Shown here piece by piece: positions 1 to 8,928 of a stretch of DNA of 36,919 nt. The position numbers and the translations under genes are program-made. Every line of letters begins with the position of its first letter. The first letter of the stretch is position 1. The stretch covers positions 1 to 36,919 of the forward strand of contig NZ_LT699723.1 of the NCBI RefSeq assembly GCF_900155395.1, written 5' to 3'. The notes beneath the pieces are model-generated. The model made no database searches. It was not told the origin of the DNA and was given only the letters and a program-made list of their open reading frames with translations. Source of the DNA: Merdibacter massiliensis. GTDB taxonomy: Bacteria > Bacillota_I > Bacilli_A > Erysipelotrichales > Erysipelotrichaceae.

Positions 1-2
1 AA

Positions 3-119
3 TGCCAGCTTATGCAGAGTATCTTCCCAAAGGAAAATGCCGATAAAGCCCTAAAATACAGGCTATACCGACATTTACCAGCTTATGAAAAGATAATCAG
101 AAATTTAGTGAGTTTTTAA
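3..119 (+). CDS. 3' end of an unidentified plus-strand gene (partial)
   Basis: An open frame enters from the left edge and stops with TAA at 117-119, giving 38 residues ending AYEKIIRNLVSF. A plus-strand hairpin followed by a T-run lies 56 bases downstream (175-197), as expected at the end of a real gene. The fragment is too short to recognise a family, and its start is outside the window. It would be convergent with the conjugation operon. It could also be a chance open frame. Confidence 0.3.
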   Translation, partial: CQLMQSIFPKENADKALKYRLYRHLPAYEKIIRNLVSF

Positions 120-165
120 TGTAAAAATAAGGTATATTTTATATACTATTTGAATCATAGTGATG

Positions 166-282
166 TCAAATATCCCGATAAACATCGGATTTTTTGCGTT
201 TTTCGTATGGTGTAAGTGCGATAGCAAACCCCATACCAAACCCCATACCAAACCCCATACCAAACCCCATACCAAACCCCAT
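166..282 (-). CDS. Possible 38-aa Gly/Met/Phe-repeat peptide
   Basis: The 12-bp tandem repeat at 225-284 reads in frame as repeated Met-Gly-Phe-Gly, followed by AIALTPYEKRKKSDVYRDI and a stop. The unit length is a multiple of three, so the frame stays open through all copies. No ribosome binding site precedes the ATG (the upstream bases are an A-run with GTTT), so translation is doubtful. It follows the last gene of the conjugation operon by 60 bases. It may simply be an untranslated repeat. Confidence 0.2.
   Translation of the reverse strand: MGFGMGFGMGFGMGFGMGFAIALTPYEKRKKSDVYRDI
175..197 (+). terminator. Rho-independent terminator, plus strand
   Basis: CCGAT-AAAC-ATCGG is followed by ATTTTTTG. 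The T-run is only on the plus-strand side, so it would end transcription entering from the left edge. It would not terminate the minus-strand operon. Confidence 0.55.
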
Positions 283-284
283 AG
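225..284. repeat. Five tandem copies of a 12-bp unit
   Basis: The unit CAAACCCCATAC occurs five times head to tail. Four copies are identical and the last ends in G instead of C. The array lies between the plus-strand terminator at 175-197 and the end of the minus-strand operon. Confidence 0.9.
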
Positions 285-341
285 CTTTTTTAAACTTTTT
301 TCGCACTATAATTGATTGGATAAATCATTTGAATTAGAGCA

Positions 342-602
342 CTATTTCTGTATCAACTCATATAAAGTATCTAGATAGATTCGTTCAGTAAAATGCCCTT
401 TTCCTATCCTGTATTCGATTTCTTTAAGAACAGAGCGGTCTACTCCTTGACAAAGAAGTTCCCAATACTCTACATAATAGTGATCTGCTTCCTTCATCAA
501 TTGCTCTTGTTGATCCAAGTTCTCCGTTTCATTCACTTGCAATTCAAGCATCTGCATTTTTTCTTGCAACTCATACAGTTGATTTAATTTATTCATATCC
601 AT
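342..602 (-). CDS. Hypothetical 86-aa coiled-coil protein
   Basis: A small hydrophilic protein rich in Glu, Gln and Leu. Residues 5-40 (LNQLYELQEKMQMLELQVNE) look like a coiled coil. No family is recognised and there is no signal or membrane segment, so it should be cytoplasmic. It is the last gene seen in the conjugation operon. Its ATG lies 5 bases after the stop of the upstream gene, behind an AGGTAAGG-like binding site, so the two are probably translationally coupled. Position and size suggest an accessory or regulatory protein of the element; no function can be assigned. Confidence 0.65.
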   Translation of the reverse strand: MDMNKLNQLYELQEKMQMLELQVNETENLDQQEQLMKEADHYYVEYWELLCQGVDRSVLKEIEYRIGKGHFTERIYLDTLYELIQK

Positions 603-607
603 ATTCC

Positions 608-1303
608 TTACCTCATTTCAAATAGTTCAACTGGAGCCTCCAAACGATCCCCTGTATCTTCACTACGACAAATTAAAACTTGCTCATCATTGAAATAACG
701 AACATCTATGATAATACATGCAATTGCAAACTCTTTATCTCGATAACCATAAATAGCTCTTTTTCCAATCAACTTATCTCGTTGATCGATTATGTGTTTC
801 ACCCTGTTCATAATCTGTTCTTGATAATATTTTTCTATATCTGACATGAATCTCTGATAGTCATTTTCACAATGTAGAGCAGTTAGTTGATCAACGATAT
901 TTTCATCAATGGAAAGTCTTTGCTTCAGTGTTGATGGTATCTGTTCCTCAGACAGATGAAACTGATACAGCATCCAATCCAGCGTTTGTTGATAAATGTG
1001 ATGAACTTCTTCTATAATGTCGCTAGCTTCTATATGAAAATCATTCACCATTTCTTTTTCATATCGTTTTATTTCTTCCATCGTAATCCATGTAGGTTTC
1101 TTATCATCCGGAAAACTTTCATATAAAAGTTTCATATCTAAAATAGGATCTTTCACATTGCCAGACCATAGATTTTTTTCATTTCTTCTTCCAAAACCCA
1201 AATAGTAATCACAATCTCCTCGCAAACGATCTAATAGCATGTATTTATACTCATCATCTTCTTTGTATTGATTTATTATTTTCTTCATATCTTCTTCTGG
1301 CAT
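608..1303 (-). CDS. Hypothetical 231-aa cytoplasmic protein of the conjugation operon
   Basis: No family is recognised. The protein is acidic and helical, without a signal peptide or membrane segment. Residues about 95-180 are helical (EASDIIEEVHHIYQQTLDWM). The last 50 residues (RAIYGYRDKEFAIACIIIDV) look like a small beta-rich domain. The start is set at MPEEDM because GAGGTGAGAAG precedes that ATG; a longer frame to 1351 would overlap the upstream lipoprotein gene without a better binding site. Tight packing with its neighbours implies cotranscription with the mating-channel genes. Confidence 0.7.
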   Translation of the reverse strand: MPEEDMKKIINQYKEDDEYKYMLLDRLRGDCDYYLGFGRRNEKNLWSGNVKDPILDMKLLYESFPDDKKPTWITMEEIKRYEKEMVNDFHIEASDIIEEVHHIYQQTLDWMLYQFHLSEEQIPSTLKQRLSIDENIVDQLTALHCENDYQRFMSDIEKYYQEQIMNRVKHIIDQRDKLIGKRAIYGYRDKEFAIACIIIDVRYFNDEQVLICRSEDTGDRLEAPVELFEMR

Positions 1304-1316
1304 ATTCTTCTCACCT

Positions 1317-1787
1317 CTATTTTTCAAGTAATTCCATTCGCAAAATTTCATTGATACGCTGATCTTTTATTGATACCTGTAATAGGTATGTTTGCCTGGT
1401 AACTGATATTTTACTTGTTGAAATTAGAGTGAAAATAGCTAATGCTCCATCATCATTTGAATAAAAAGTTGAATCATCTATCTCCGTTTGATAATCTTGA
1501 TTGTCAATCTGAGCATCTTTAACGGCTATTTTATCAAATAAAGAACTGCTAATGATGCTATTTAATTCTTGATCCCTTTTTTTCTCATTTTTGCTCTCAT
1601 ATACTACACTTACATACCGTTTCAAAAGATCAATATTTTTTTGATTAGTATCTTCTTTCTCTTCAGATATAGTATTTTGATAAACATCTTCTTTCTTCGA
1701 ATCTATATCTTTTGAAGAAAGATCTCTCTGTGTGCTGCATCCACTCATCATTAACATAATCAATAAAATGATCATATGTTTTTTCAT
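1317..1787 (-). CDS. Lipoprotein of the conjugation operon
   Basis: A 156-aa protein with a type II signal: MKKHM, a hydrophobic stretch, then the lipobox LMMSGC, so the mature protein should be lipid-anchored on the outer face of the membrane. A charged linker (residues about 25-55) is followed by a domain with the pattern of NTF2-like or VirB8/TcpC-like folds (YVSVVYESKNEKKRDQEL and later ILRMELLEK). That fold resemblance is only a guess. The ATG sits 7 bases after GGGGTGA, which also forms the stop of the upstream hydrolase gene. It may act with the cell-wall hydrolase or the channel. Confidence 0.7.
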   Translation of the reverse strand: MKKHMIILLIMLMMSGCSTQRDLSSKDIDSKKEDVYQNTISEEKEDTNQKNIDLLKRYVSVVYESKNEKKRDQELNSIISSSLFDKIAVKDAQIDNQDYQTEIDDSTFYSNDDGALAIFTLISTSKISVTRQTYLLQVSIKDQRINEILRMELLEK

Positions 1788-1792
1788 TATGT

Positions 1793-2872
1793 TCACCCCA
1801 ATTCTTTAAACAATTTAGTTGGATCGATTATTTTATTAGAAGTTCCCAGAGAACCTGCAGTATCTTCATGGATCTCAATATGCAAATGGGATCCTGTTGA
1901 ATTTCCACTATTGCCTTGTGTCCCTATTGCTTGTCCTTGAACCACTTGCTGACCCTCATTAACATATATATTTTCCATATGTGCTAGAGTCATATATAAA
2001 ACACGCTCATCATAGTGAATTTCTAATTGTATATAATTCCCTGCTCCTGCTGCTTGATCAAAAGGACAATAATTCCCATAATAACCTCCATTCGACTCAC
2101 AACTTGAACTAGCTTTATGTACAATTGCATCTATTGGTGCATAGATTGTTGCTCCATATCCAGCAGAAAGATCCAATCCATAATGAAATGTGTCTAAATC
2201 ACGACCACCATAATCAGAAGTAACTACTGCATCTCTCATGGGTATAATGAAATCCCCCTCTGCAACTACGATGAGCGAATATGTATAATACGACATTACT
2301 TTTGCAGCATAATGCGGATCCCCATAAGAGCTCCAGCCAAGAAGTTCACATTGTAGTTTTGCAAATTCATTTGATGACTCTAAAGACCACTTTCCACCAT
2401 TCTTTTGGATCCATGAAATATATCCATTTCCAAAGTTATAACCTTGCAAAGCAATTTTAATCGCTTCTAGATCTTGTGGATTTTTTACGTTTGCAAGCTC
2501 TAAGCATGACTTTAACTCTTTAATACCACACTCTATAGAATATATTGGATCTAAAATTGCATTTGGCAAGTGCGGATATCGAAAATTAAATGGACCTTCA
2601 CTCGCTTGCATAGGATCATTACCATTCCCTCCAGACTCAATCTGCATAACAGCTAATATAAGATCTACATATTCCTCCATACCATTATCTGCTGCTATCT
2701 CTTTCACAGTCATTCGATAGTTCTCTACTTGAACATTTAAAGTAGATACACGATCAATACTGTCATTGCTTTGCGCATTGCTCACACCGCCACCAGAAAC
2801 GAGCAAAATAGAAAATAATGCTAACAATGGAAATAGGAAGAAGATCAATAACGATCTACGTATCCATTTCAT
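1793..2872 (-). CDS. Bifunctional cell-wall hydrolase: CwlT-type transglycosylase plus M23 peptidase
   Basis: This protein should open peptidoglycan for the mating channel (TcpG/CwlT/VirB1 role). After an N-terminal membrane anchor comes a lysozyme-like domain containing AVMQIESGGNGNDPMQASEG, typical of CwlT-like muramidases of Gram-positive conjugative elements. The C-terminal half is an M23/LytM metallopeptidase with zinc motifs HYGLD and HLHIE. In Tn916-type CwlT the second domain is usually NlpC/P60, so the M23 partner is a variant. The start is set at MKWIRR, with GGAGG 9 bases upstream; a frame to 2905 exists but lacks such a site. The start overlaps the end of the VirB6-like gene by 17 bases. 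Confidence 0.88.
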   Translation of the reverse strand: MKWIRRSLLIFFLFPLLALFSILLVSGGGVSNAQSNDSIDRVSTLNVQVENYRMTVKEIAADNGMEEYVDLILAVMQIESGGNGNDPMQASEGPFNFRYPHLPNAILDPIYSIECGIKELKSCLELANVKNPQDLEAIKIALQGYNFGNGYISWIQKNGGKWSLESSNEFAKLQCELLGWSSYGDPHYAAKVMSYYTYSLIVVAEGDFIIPMRDAVVTSDYGGRDLDTFHYGLDLSAGYGATIYAPIDAIVHKASSSCESNGGYYGNYCPFDQAAGAGNYIQLEIHYDERVLYMTLAHMENIYVNEGQQVVQGQAIGTQGNSGNSTGSHLHIEIHEDTAGSLGTSNKIIDPTKLFKELG

Positions 2873-4982
2873 TATTGATTTCCTCCATCTCTGTTTCTTC
2901 CTCAATATCCTTTTGTTCTTCTTGTGAATTATTCTGTTCTTCTAAAGACTCTATACTTTCTTCATTGATCTCTTGTCTTTCATTCGTACTATCTGACGCA
3001 TCTGGAGAATCTATATCTGATTCAATTGTCTGTACAGTTGAATTGCTATCACTTTCTATTTCATCTTCATTTGCATCATCTATGATATCTAGATCGAGAT
3101 CAGTCTCATCTTCCAACACGTTATCTGGAATATCACTTAAATTTTCTTCGGTATCTTCTTCTAATGAATCCATTTCTGATGGGATTGTCTCATCTGATTC
3201 TTTATCATCCAACTCAAAAGATTTGTCATATGTATTTCCCGAATCTGCTTCCTGTTCTCCTTGCAACATTTCTGCTTGCGTTACCATTTCTTCATCGTCA
3301 ATTTCTTCTGATAAATTTGAATCTGCATCATGATTTTGATCTTCTGCATTTTTAGCATTTTCTTCACTTTGACTTAATTCATCATCCAAAGCTGTAGATT
3401 CATCAAACAGCTTATTATCTTCGGCATTCTCTCCTGCTTCGTCTGCCGCATCTCCATCGTTCATTTCTTCATCATTAAAGATGTCATTATCTTGATCGGA
3501 AAGATCCTCTTGGTTTAAACTTTCTGACTCAGTTTCATCTAAATAATTACCATCCTCAGATACACTACTTTCTTCATTTGCAGAATCAATTGAAGTTTGA
3601 CTGTTCTTTCCAGATAGGTGAGAGAAAGATTGGCTAGGTGATTGACCAACTAATGCTGCCTGTAAAATTTCTCCAGATTCTCTTAATTTTGCTCCAATGG
3701 TACTGATATTTTTTGCTGCATAAATGCAAAGAACTAGAAGAAGAACATCGAATGCAATCATAAGCAATGGATGTATAGCAGAAACTTTCACGCATGCCTC
3801 CATCACAAAATACATTGCGATATTAAATAGCAAATCTACTCCAATCGATAATATGCTCCAGGTCATGCGATCTAAAAACCATTGCCTTGCTCGATGCGTT
3901 CTTCGAATCATCCACCATAGTAATTGATATACGCTTAAAAACATTAATAGAACTTTTAATAATTTAACTATACCAACTCCAATTGCTAAAATGGCAATTA
4001 CCAATCCAATCAAACCACGATGTACAAGACCCATGAATGAAAGAAATAAAACTTGCGAACAACTAGCGATATCATGAGAAATCGCTGTGTTATTAAAATC
4101 ATTTAATTCTATCCTTGCATTATTTTCCGTTGGATCATCTAATAGCGTTTGTACTCTAGTTTCTGCATCTTCCTTGCTTTGATTGGCAGATGCAGCAATC
4201 GCATCATAAGAGACAGTTCCAAAATGTCTTAACATAAATGGCTGCAGCTGCATAATTTCATATATATTTTCTTTATTAGCAATTTCCATATTCTCCGATT
4301 GACCATCGAAAACAAAAGTTTCGACCAGAACATCTTGCGCCAGGCTCTCCATAGAAAACATGATCTTTCTTCCATTTTGTCCAATAAAGATAATCAAAAA
4401 CATCGATAAAAAACCAGAAAGAATTACTTGCATGATTTGTTTGTATCCATGTAATTTAGTGAAATTTTTAATCAATTGATATAGGATACCGACCAAGGTA
4501 ACTAAAACGACTACTTTTATAATCCAAGAATTATAATCTGACCAATTAAAGACCACTGATTCTATAGATTTCAAAATCGTATCAACGACCGTCATCATAA
4601 ATGTACTGCTTACGAAGTTATACAGAACCATAACAAAGAATGTAATCACGCTTCCTAATAATTCCAACAACATTGTAATCACATTTAATAGTGTCATAAC
4701 AATTGTATGTGGTCGAAATAGATTCAACCCTTCCGTCATTACTGTTTGCGTAGAATTATAGAAATTACGCATATAATTTTCATTACTTTCCTGTGCAGCA
4801 GTATTTTCATCTAAACTGCCTAAAGCACCTGTTATAAAGTCACCATTTGAAGAAGTTCCCTGTTCTGAACGTAAAGTAGATTGTACTTTTATAAAATGAT
4901 CTGCTGCATCAACATGTACAGGCACACTTAATGCAAAAAGAATGCCAATCACAAGAAATATACGTTTTACTTTTATACTCAT
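2856..4982 (-). CDS. VirB6/TcpH-like polytopic channel protein with a long acidic tail
   Basis: A 708-aa protein. The signal peptide (MSIKVKRIFLVIGILFALSV...VDAA) is followed by several hydrophobic segments (about residues 95-205 and 310-430), the layout of Gram-positive VirB6/TrbL-like channel subunits. From about residue 455 to the end it is a low-complexity Asp/Glu/Ser/Asn tail of roughly 250 residues with almost no hydrophobic stretches. Similar tails occur in other Gram-positive VirB6 homologues, but this one is long and extremely acidic. The gene starts in an ATGA overlap with the VirB4 stop, and its own end overlaps the hydrolase gene. Confidence 0.85.
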   Translation of the reverse strand: MSIKVKRIFLVIGILFALSVPVHVDAADHFIKVQSTLRSEQGTSSNGDFITGALGSLDENTAAQESNENYMRNFYNSTQTVMTEGLNLFRPHTIVMTLLNVITMLLELLGSVITFFVMVLYNFVSSTFMMTVVDTILKSIESVVFNWSDYNSWIIKVVVLVTLVGILYQLIKNFTKLHGYKQIMQVILSGFLSMFLIIFIGQNGRKIMFSMESLAQDVLVETFVFDGQSENMEIANKENIYEIMQLQPFMLRHFGTVSYDAIAASANQSKEDAETRVQTLLDDPTENNARIELNDFNNTAISHDIASCSQVLFLSFMGLVHRGLIGLVIAILAIGVGIVKLLKVLLMFLSVYQLLWWMIRRTHRARQWFLDRMTWSILSIGVDLLFNIAMYFVMEACVKVSAIHPLLMIAFDVLLLVLCIYAAKNISTIGAKLRESGEILQAALVGQSPSQSFSHLSGKNSQTSIDSANEESSVSEDGNYLDETESESLNQEDLSDQDNDIFNDEEMNDGDAADEAGENAEDNKLFDESTALDDELSQSEENAKNAEDQNHDADSNLSEEIDDEEMVTQAEMLQGEQEADSGNTYDKSFELDDKESDETIPSEMDSLEEDTEENLSDIPDNVLEDETDLDLDIIDDANEDEIESDSNSTVQTIESDIDSPDASDSTNERQEINEESIESLEEQNNSQEEQKDIEEETEMEEINNEMDT

Positions 4983-7393
4983 GCCGGCTCATCTCCCACT
5001 ACAGCATGCTTTTGCTTGTTGTCTTTTTTCAATGTATAAAATGCTTTTGAGAACGTATTTAAAAATTTCAGTTTCGTCATACACTTTCTGTTATTGTAAT
5101 CAACGTATAGAAAATTGTACTTTTTTGTTTCACTGAGTCCTTCATCTTTTGTTCTATCCATCAACAATCCACTGAGAGCTGAATTACTTGTTAAATCAAA
5201 ATGTTTGAGAATTAATTCTATCTCTTGCTTGCTCTTCATGCTGCCTATGAAGAATTGTCCAGTATTGTTTATGATCGAATCCGGAAGATCGCTCCAATTT
5301 TGTAGTATGATCAGTAGATTCATCATTTCAGAACGAGCAATTAAATTATTATTAATCAATACATCGATTCCACCCGGTACAGTAGACCAAAGTTTGGCTT
5401 CATCAATTAATAAGGTTTTTGGTTTTCCTTTTTCCATTCGAATAAATCGATTCGTAATTTCTGTTGTTTTTCCAATGATCAACGCATAGATGCGATGTTC
5501 TAGATCTTCTTCATGATAAACATAGCCTCCTTGTTGAGAAAATACTGGCAATTTTGCAAAGGTAACAAGGTTATATGGACGATCCAAACGAAATACCGAA
5601 TCAACGTCTGTTGTTTCTTCTCCAAAGAATAATCGTGCCATTGGATCCTTTTTTAATGATTTAACATTGCTGGCTACTTCTGGATCAAGCTCCATTAAAT
5701 AGTCGATCAGATAGCTCATTGTAAACCTGTGGATCTTTCCATGTTTTTTTGCCAAACACATTTGGTCATATGCTTGATCTATCAATAGCAAATTCACTTT
5801 TTGATTGTGATTAACTGCCCTCGATAAATTCACGATATCGTTCTTCGCTAATGCTAATGCCTCCATCGAATCATCTGGATGCAAGAGAAAAGCATCAAAC
5901 ATGCCCGAAGGAGAATCTTTGTCACCAATGATCAGATGTGAAGCTATATCTCCATATCGATTTAATGTATTTATAAGTTCCATTCGATCCCCTTTAGGAT
6001 CGATGTTCAAAGTTTTATGTCCATAAAAGATCATAGATGTCATCACAAAGTTATTGGCGATTTGTGATTTCCCTGCTCCTGTTTCTCCTGCAAAGATCAT
6101 TGTAGACGAGGCACTTTTTGCATTTCCTTTTATCGGAGCCTCCACGTCTACAAGGATTGGAAGATCTGCAGGATTCGTGTAAGTAGCAATCGTTCCTCCT
6201 GACTCCTCTCCAATATATAAGCCACCAAAAAAATTAAAACTTGCGAAATACAAAACATCTGTCAAATTTAAGTAGTGAGGATAACAGCTATTATATGGAA
6301 AAAGATGACGTGCCAATCGTTCTTGTTCCCCGATTGCATAAGTTAATGGAACATGTTTTCCTTCAAACCGTTTACGCATACGATCCGTTCTTTTATTAAG
6401 CATCGATTCATTATCAGCTCTTAACCTAAATAACATTTGCCAGCGGAGCTTACTCTCTTCGATACTAGGATCAGCATTTTCTCCTATCTTTGCCAATTCG
6501 ATTGCCTTTTTTGCATCTACGTCTTGCCGATCCGAAAGATTATAATATCTTTTTGCACTTTTTCTGATATCCTCTCGTTTACTGGTCATATTTCTACGAA
6601 ATGCTTGCGTATGCTCTAAATCAAATTTCACAATGGTATCTACTGGATAGTCATACTCTTGTATCTTATTAACAACAGTATTTGCACTATTTACTTTCAC
6701 AGAAAGATATTCGATCCGTTCAGCAATCAATGTACGAGTATAAATCGAAGTAAATTGATCATCTCCTTTACTGATATATTCTTGCTGCAAATAAGTTGGT
6801 TGAGGCGTCGTGTAATACTCCTCTACTTTCTTTTCAGAATCAACTGGAAGCGCCAAATAATTATGAAATTCTTCAATATCTTGCTCTGTTAAACGATCTA
6901 CTGATAAATTTGATGCTAGTTTTTTATAAATTTGTTCATCTACAATCTCACATAAACTAGATGTACGATGATCCATCTTGATGTTTTGATGCTTTAATAG
7001 ATCTGCATAAAACCTTCTGCGTAATGGCTCTCTATTATCGGTAAATACTACACAGATTCGATAACGATAACGTATTTTCTCTTTCAACTGTTCGCTCACG
7101 TCTTTTAATACGCTTTTAGCCAATTTATTCATTTCTTGCCTTTGATTATCCTTGTAAAGTGATTTATATGTTTGTAATATTTCTTTCTTGCTCACCTTTT
7201 TAGGCAATATGTATATTGCCCCAGGCATATTGATTGCTAAAATTTTCTCCTTAAGAGTCTCAACCAATGTCTGCAATTGGGTATCACTAGCATATAAACT
7301 ATTAATTGGCTTTATCCAGTAGTAATACCCTACACAGTCTTCATGTGAGACGATGTTTCCTTCCCCATATGTGTATATTTTCTCCACAAACAT
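4979..7393 (-). CDS. VirB4-like conjugation ATPase (TcpF/ConE type)
   Basis: An 804-aa ATPase that should energise assembly or substrate passage of the type IV secretion channel. The Walker A motif GETGAGKS is at residues 436-443 and Walker B LLIDEAK at 661-667. An N-terminal half of about 400 residues has no transmembrane segment, as usual for VirB4. The ATG lies a few bases after GAGGGAG and 53 bases inside the end of the TcpE-like gene, so the two are translationally coupled. The frame is intact from end to end. Confidence 0.95.
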   Translation of the reverse strand: MFVEKIYTYGEGNIVSHEDCVGYYYWIKPINSLYASDTQLQTLVETLKEKILAINMPGAIYILPKKVSKKEILQTYKSLYKDNQRQEMNKLAKSVLKDVSEQLKEKIRYRYRICVVFTDNREPLRRRFYADLLKHQNIKMDHRTSSLCEIVDEQIYKKLASNLSVDRLTEQDIEEFHNYLALPVDSEKKVEEYYTTPQPTYLQQEYISKGDDQFTSIYTRTLIAERIEYLSVKVNSANTVVNKIQEYDYPVDTIVKFDLEHTQAFRRNMTSKREDIRKSAKRYYNLSDRQDVDAKKAIELAKIGENADPSIEESKLRWQMLFRLRADNESMLNKRTDRMRKRFEGKHVPLTYAIGEQERLARHLFPYNSCYPHYLNLTDVLYFASFNFFGGLYIGEESGGTIATYTNPADLPILVDVEAPIKGNAKSASSTMIFAGETGAGKSQIANNFVMTSMIFYGHKTLNIDPKGDRMELINTLNRYGDIASHLIIGDKDSPSGMFDAFLLHPDDSMEALALAKNDIVNLSRAVNHNQKVNLLLIDQAYDQMCLAKKHGKIHRFTMSYLIDYLMELDPEVASNVKSLKKDPMARLFFGEETTDVDSVFRLDRPYNLVTFAKLPVFSQQGGYVYHEEDLEHRIYALIIGKTTEITNRFIRMEKGKPKTLLIDEAKLWSTVPGGIDVLINNNLIARSEMMNLLIILQNWSDLPDSIINNTGQFFIGSMKSKQEIELILKHFDLTSNSALSGLLMDRTKDEGLSETKKYNFLYVDYNNRKCMTKLKFLNTFSKAFYTLKKDNKQKHAVVGDEPA

Positions 7394-7766
7394 AATGGAT
7401 CACTCCCTCTTTTCTTTTTGATAAATAATGTCTATTTCCATGCATGTCATAAACAATTCTGTATTTTTTGATGGATGTATAGAAAAATGTAAGTAAACGA
7501 TTCTTTCCAGATTCTCGATCAATTTCAGTTGCAAATGTAACAGTAATCACCTCAAGCAGTACTGTAAGAGCTACTGCAATCACAAACCCAAAATCGCCAA
7601 ATATCAATGAAAGTGGAAAGCCTAATATAGGTAAACCAATTAATACTCCTAATATCATTCCGATTACTACTGACCATCCAGAAAATTCAAATCCTACATA
7701 TGGTATATAAATTTTCTGTTTATGTCGTTCAACTAACGTATAATTATAGGAAGATTTAATGCTCAT
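7341..7766 (-). CDS. tcpE: TcpE-like conjugation membrane protein
   Basis: A 141-aa protein with a basic N-terminus, two adjacent hydrophobic segments (about residues 29-52 and 56-82) and a hydrophilic C-terminal half. Size and layout, and its place immediately before a VirB4 ATPase, match the TcpE/PrgI-like family of Gram-positive conjugation systems. The start follows GGAGTAAAAGT and overlaps the stop of the preceding gene. Family assignment rests on layout and position more than on a diagnostic motif. Confidence 0.75.
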   Translation of the reverse strand: MSIKSSYNYTLVERHKQKIYIPYVGFEFSGWSVVIGMILGVLIGLPILGFPLSLIFGDFGFVIAVALTVLLEVITVTFATEIDRESGKNRLLTFFYTSIKKYRIVYDMHGNRHYLSKRKEGVIHYVCGENIHIWGRKHRLT

Positions 7767-8056
7767 ACTTTTACTCCAACAAATCGTAAAATCTGCAGCA
7801 CTAAATCAAAAATCCAAGTAATCGGGGTTTTTAAAAAATTAAATACTGTTGTAGGCGGTAAGCTTCCAACTAAAAGAAAGCCAGCCGAGACCACGATTCC
7901 GATGGCGATCTCATCAATCACTGACGATATTTTTCCACCTGTTCTTTTTAATGAATTACTTGCACTTCTTACCAGCCACATAATTAAGCTCAACCATACG
8001 ATTACTAAAATCAAATAATAGAAAACTGTAAATCCTGGCATATTTAAAAAATCCAT
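7763..8056 (-). CDS. Small TcpD/ConB-like membrane protein
   Basis: A 97-aa protein with two hydrophobic segments: FYYLILVIVWLSLIMWLV near residue 12 and IAIGIVVSAGFLLVG near residue 50, plus an amphipathic C-terminus. Genes of this size lie between tcpC and tcpE in clostridial tcp loci, which is the basis for the TcpD-like call. The ATG follows GGAGGAATATTAAT, and the GGAGG is part of the end of the upstream tcpC frame. It probably helps assemble the mating channel. Confidence 0.65.
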   Translation of the reverse strand: MDFLNMPGFTVFYYLILVIVWLSLIMWLVRSASNSLKRTGGKISSVIDEIAIGIVVSAGFLLVGSLPPTTVFNFLKTPITWIFDLVLQILRFVGVKV

Positions 8057-8057
8057 A

Positions 8058-8864
8058 TTAATATTCCTCCATGTCTAAAATTTTATTTGTTGCCTGATCA
8101 ATCCTAAATCGGATTGTTTGTCTTTGTTGTATTAAATCTGAACTGCTAACTAACACGCTTACATCCACGATATACTCGTCGTTATTTTCTCGAATACTTC
8201 CAAAATTTTCGATCTTAATAGTTGTTGTTGCATCTAGTGGATCCAACTCTGATGGATTATTCATCAACAATCTAGCCTGTGTATAATCGCTGGCATATGT
8301 TGTTAAAAATAACTGTATTGTTGTTTTTAATTCTTCTTTTTTTGAATCATCACATTCTGTTCCTTCTAAAGCGTGATCAACTGCATATGTTTTTTTTAAT
8401 TCATCACTCATACTTTGAGAATCTGTATAATTCATAGTTATTGGAGCGATTACTAAGTAACTTTCTCCATTACGAATAACTTTTAGTTTCACATTTGCAC
8501 CTAGATCTTGTGATTTTTCTTTGGTATCTACTTTTAAATTTATGTGCGCATAATAATTAAAAGCTTCATCTGATTGTTCAACACGATAAATGTCCGTGTT
8601 AGTTACTTTTGCCGATTGCACCTCTCCTAATCCATAATCTGCTTTCCAATTTCCATCCAATGCATTGCTGTTCAGATAAGCATTAGTGCTTTCATCTTGA
8701 GGAAATTGAAAATAATTAGATATGTATGAATCAACAAAAGAATAATCGTTGATAGCTAACGCATAGGGTGATTCTTTTGTGCTAATCAACAGACCTTTGA
8801 TTGAACCGATCACAACGATAAGTATTAAGCAATAATACAAAAAACCTTTTAATCGCTGTGTGAT
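8058..8864 (-). pseudogene. tcpC: tcpC, 3' part (267 codons), separated from its 5' part by an insertion sequence
   Basis: TcpC is the bitopic scaffold of Gram-positive conjugation channels. This part has the membrane segment (FLYYCLILIVVIGSIKGLL) followed by two extracytoplasmic NTF2-like domains, ending MEEY. The frame is open right up to the insertion sequence and has no proper start codon or binding site; TTG at 8840 is the first possible start and lies inside the membrane segment. Joined to 12099-12248 after removing the insertion and one copy of a 3-bp duplication, the frame reads through: ...KKMKRILI/TQRLKGFLYYCL..., 317 aa in total, a normal TcpC length. Confidence 0.88.
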
Positions 8865-8928
8865 ATGATCCCACTAAAGTGGACACACGAAATAAATAAA
8901 CGTGGTTCTATGGAGGTGGGATTTTTCT

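Noticed and set aside
225-284. CRISPR array
   Set aside because: The units are 12 bp and directly adjacent without spacers, and no cas genes are present.
2818-3333. Plus-strand open frame of 171 codons, Ser-rich
   Set aside because: It is the antisense of the acidic repeat tail of the VirB6-like protein; low-complexity codons on one strand create the open frame.
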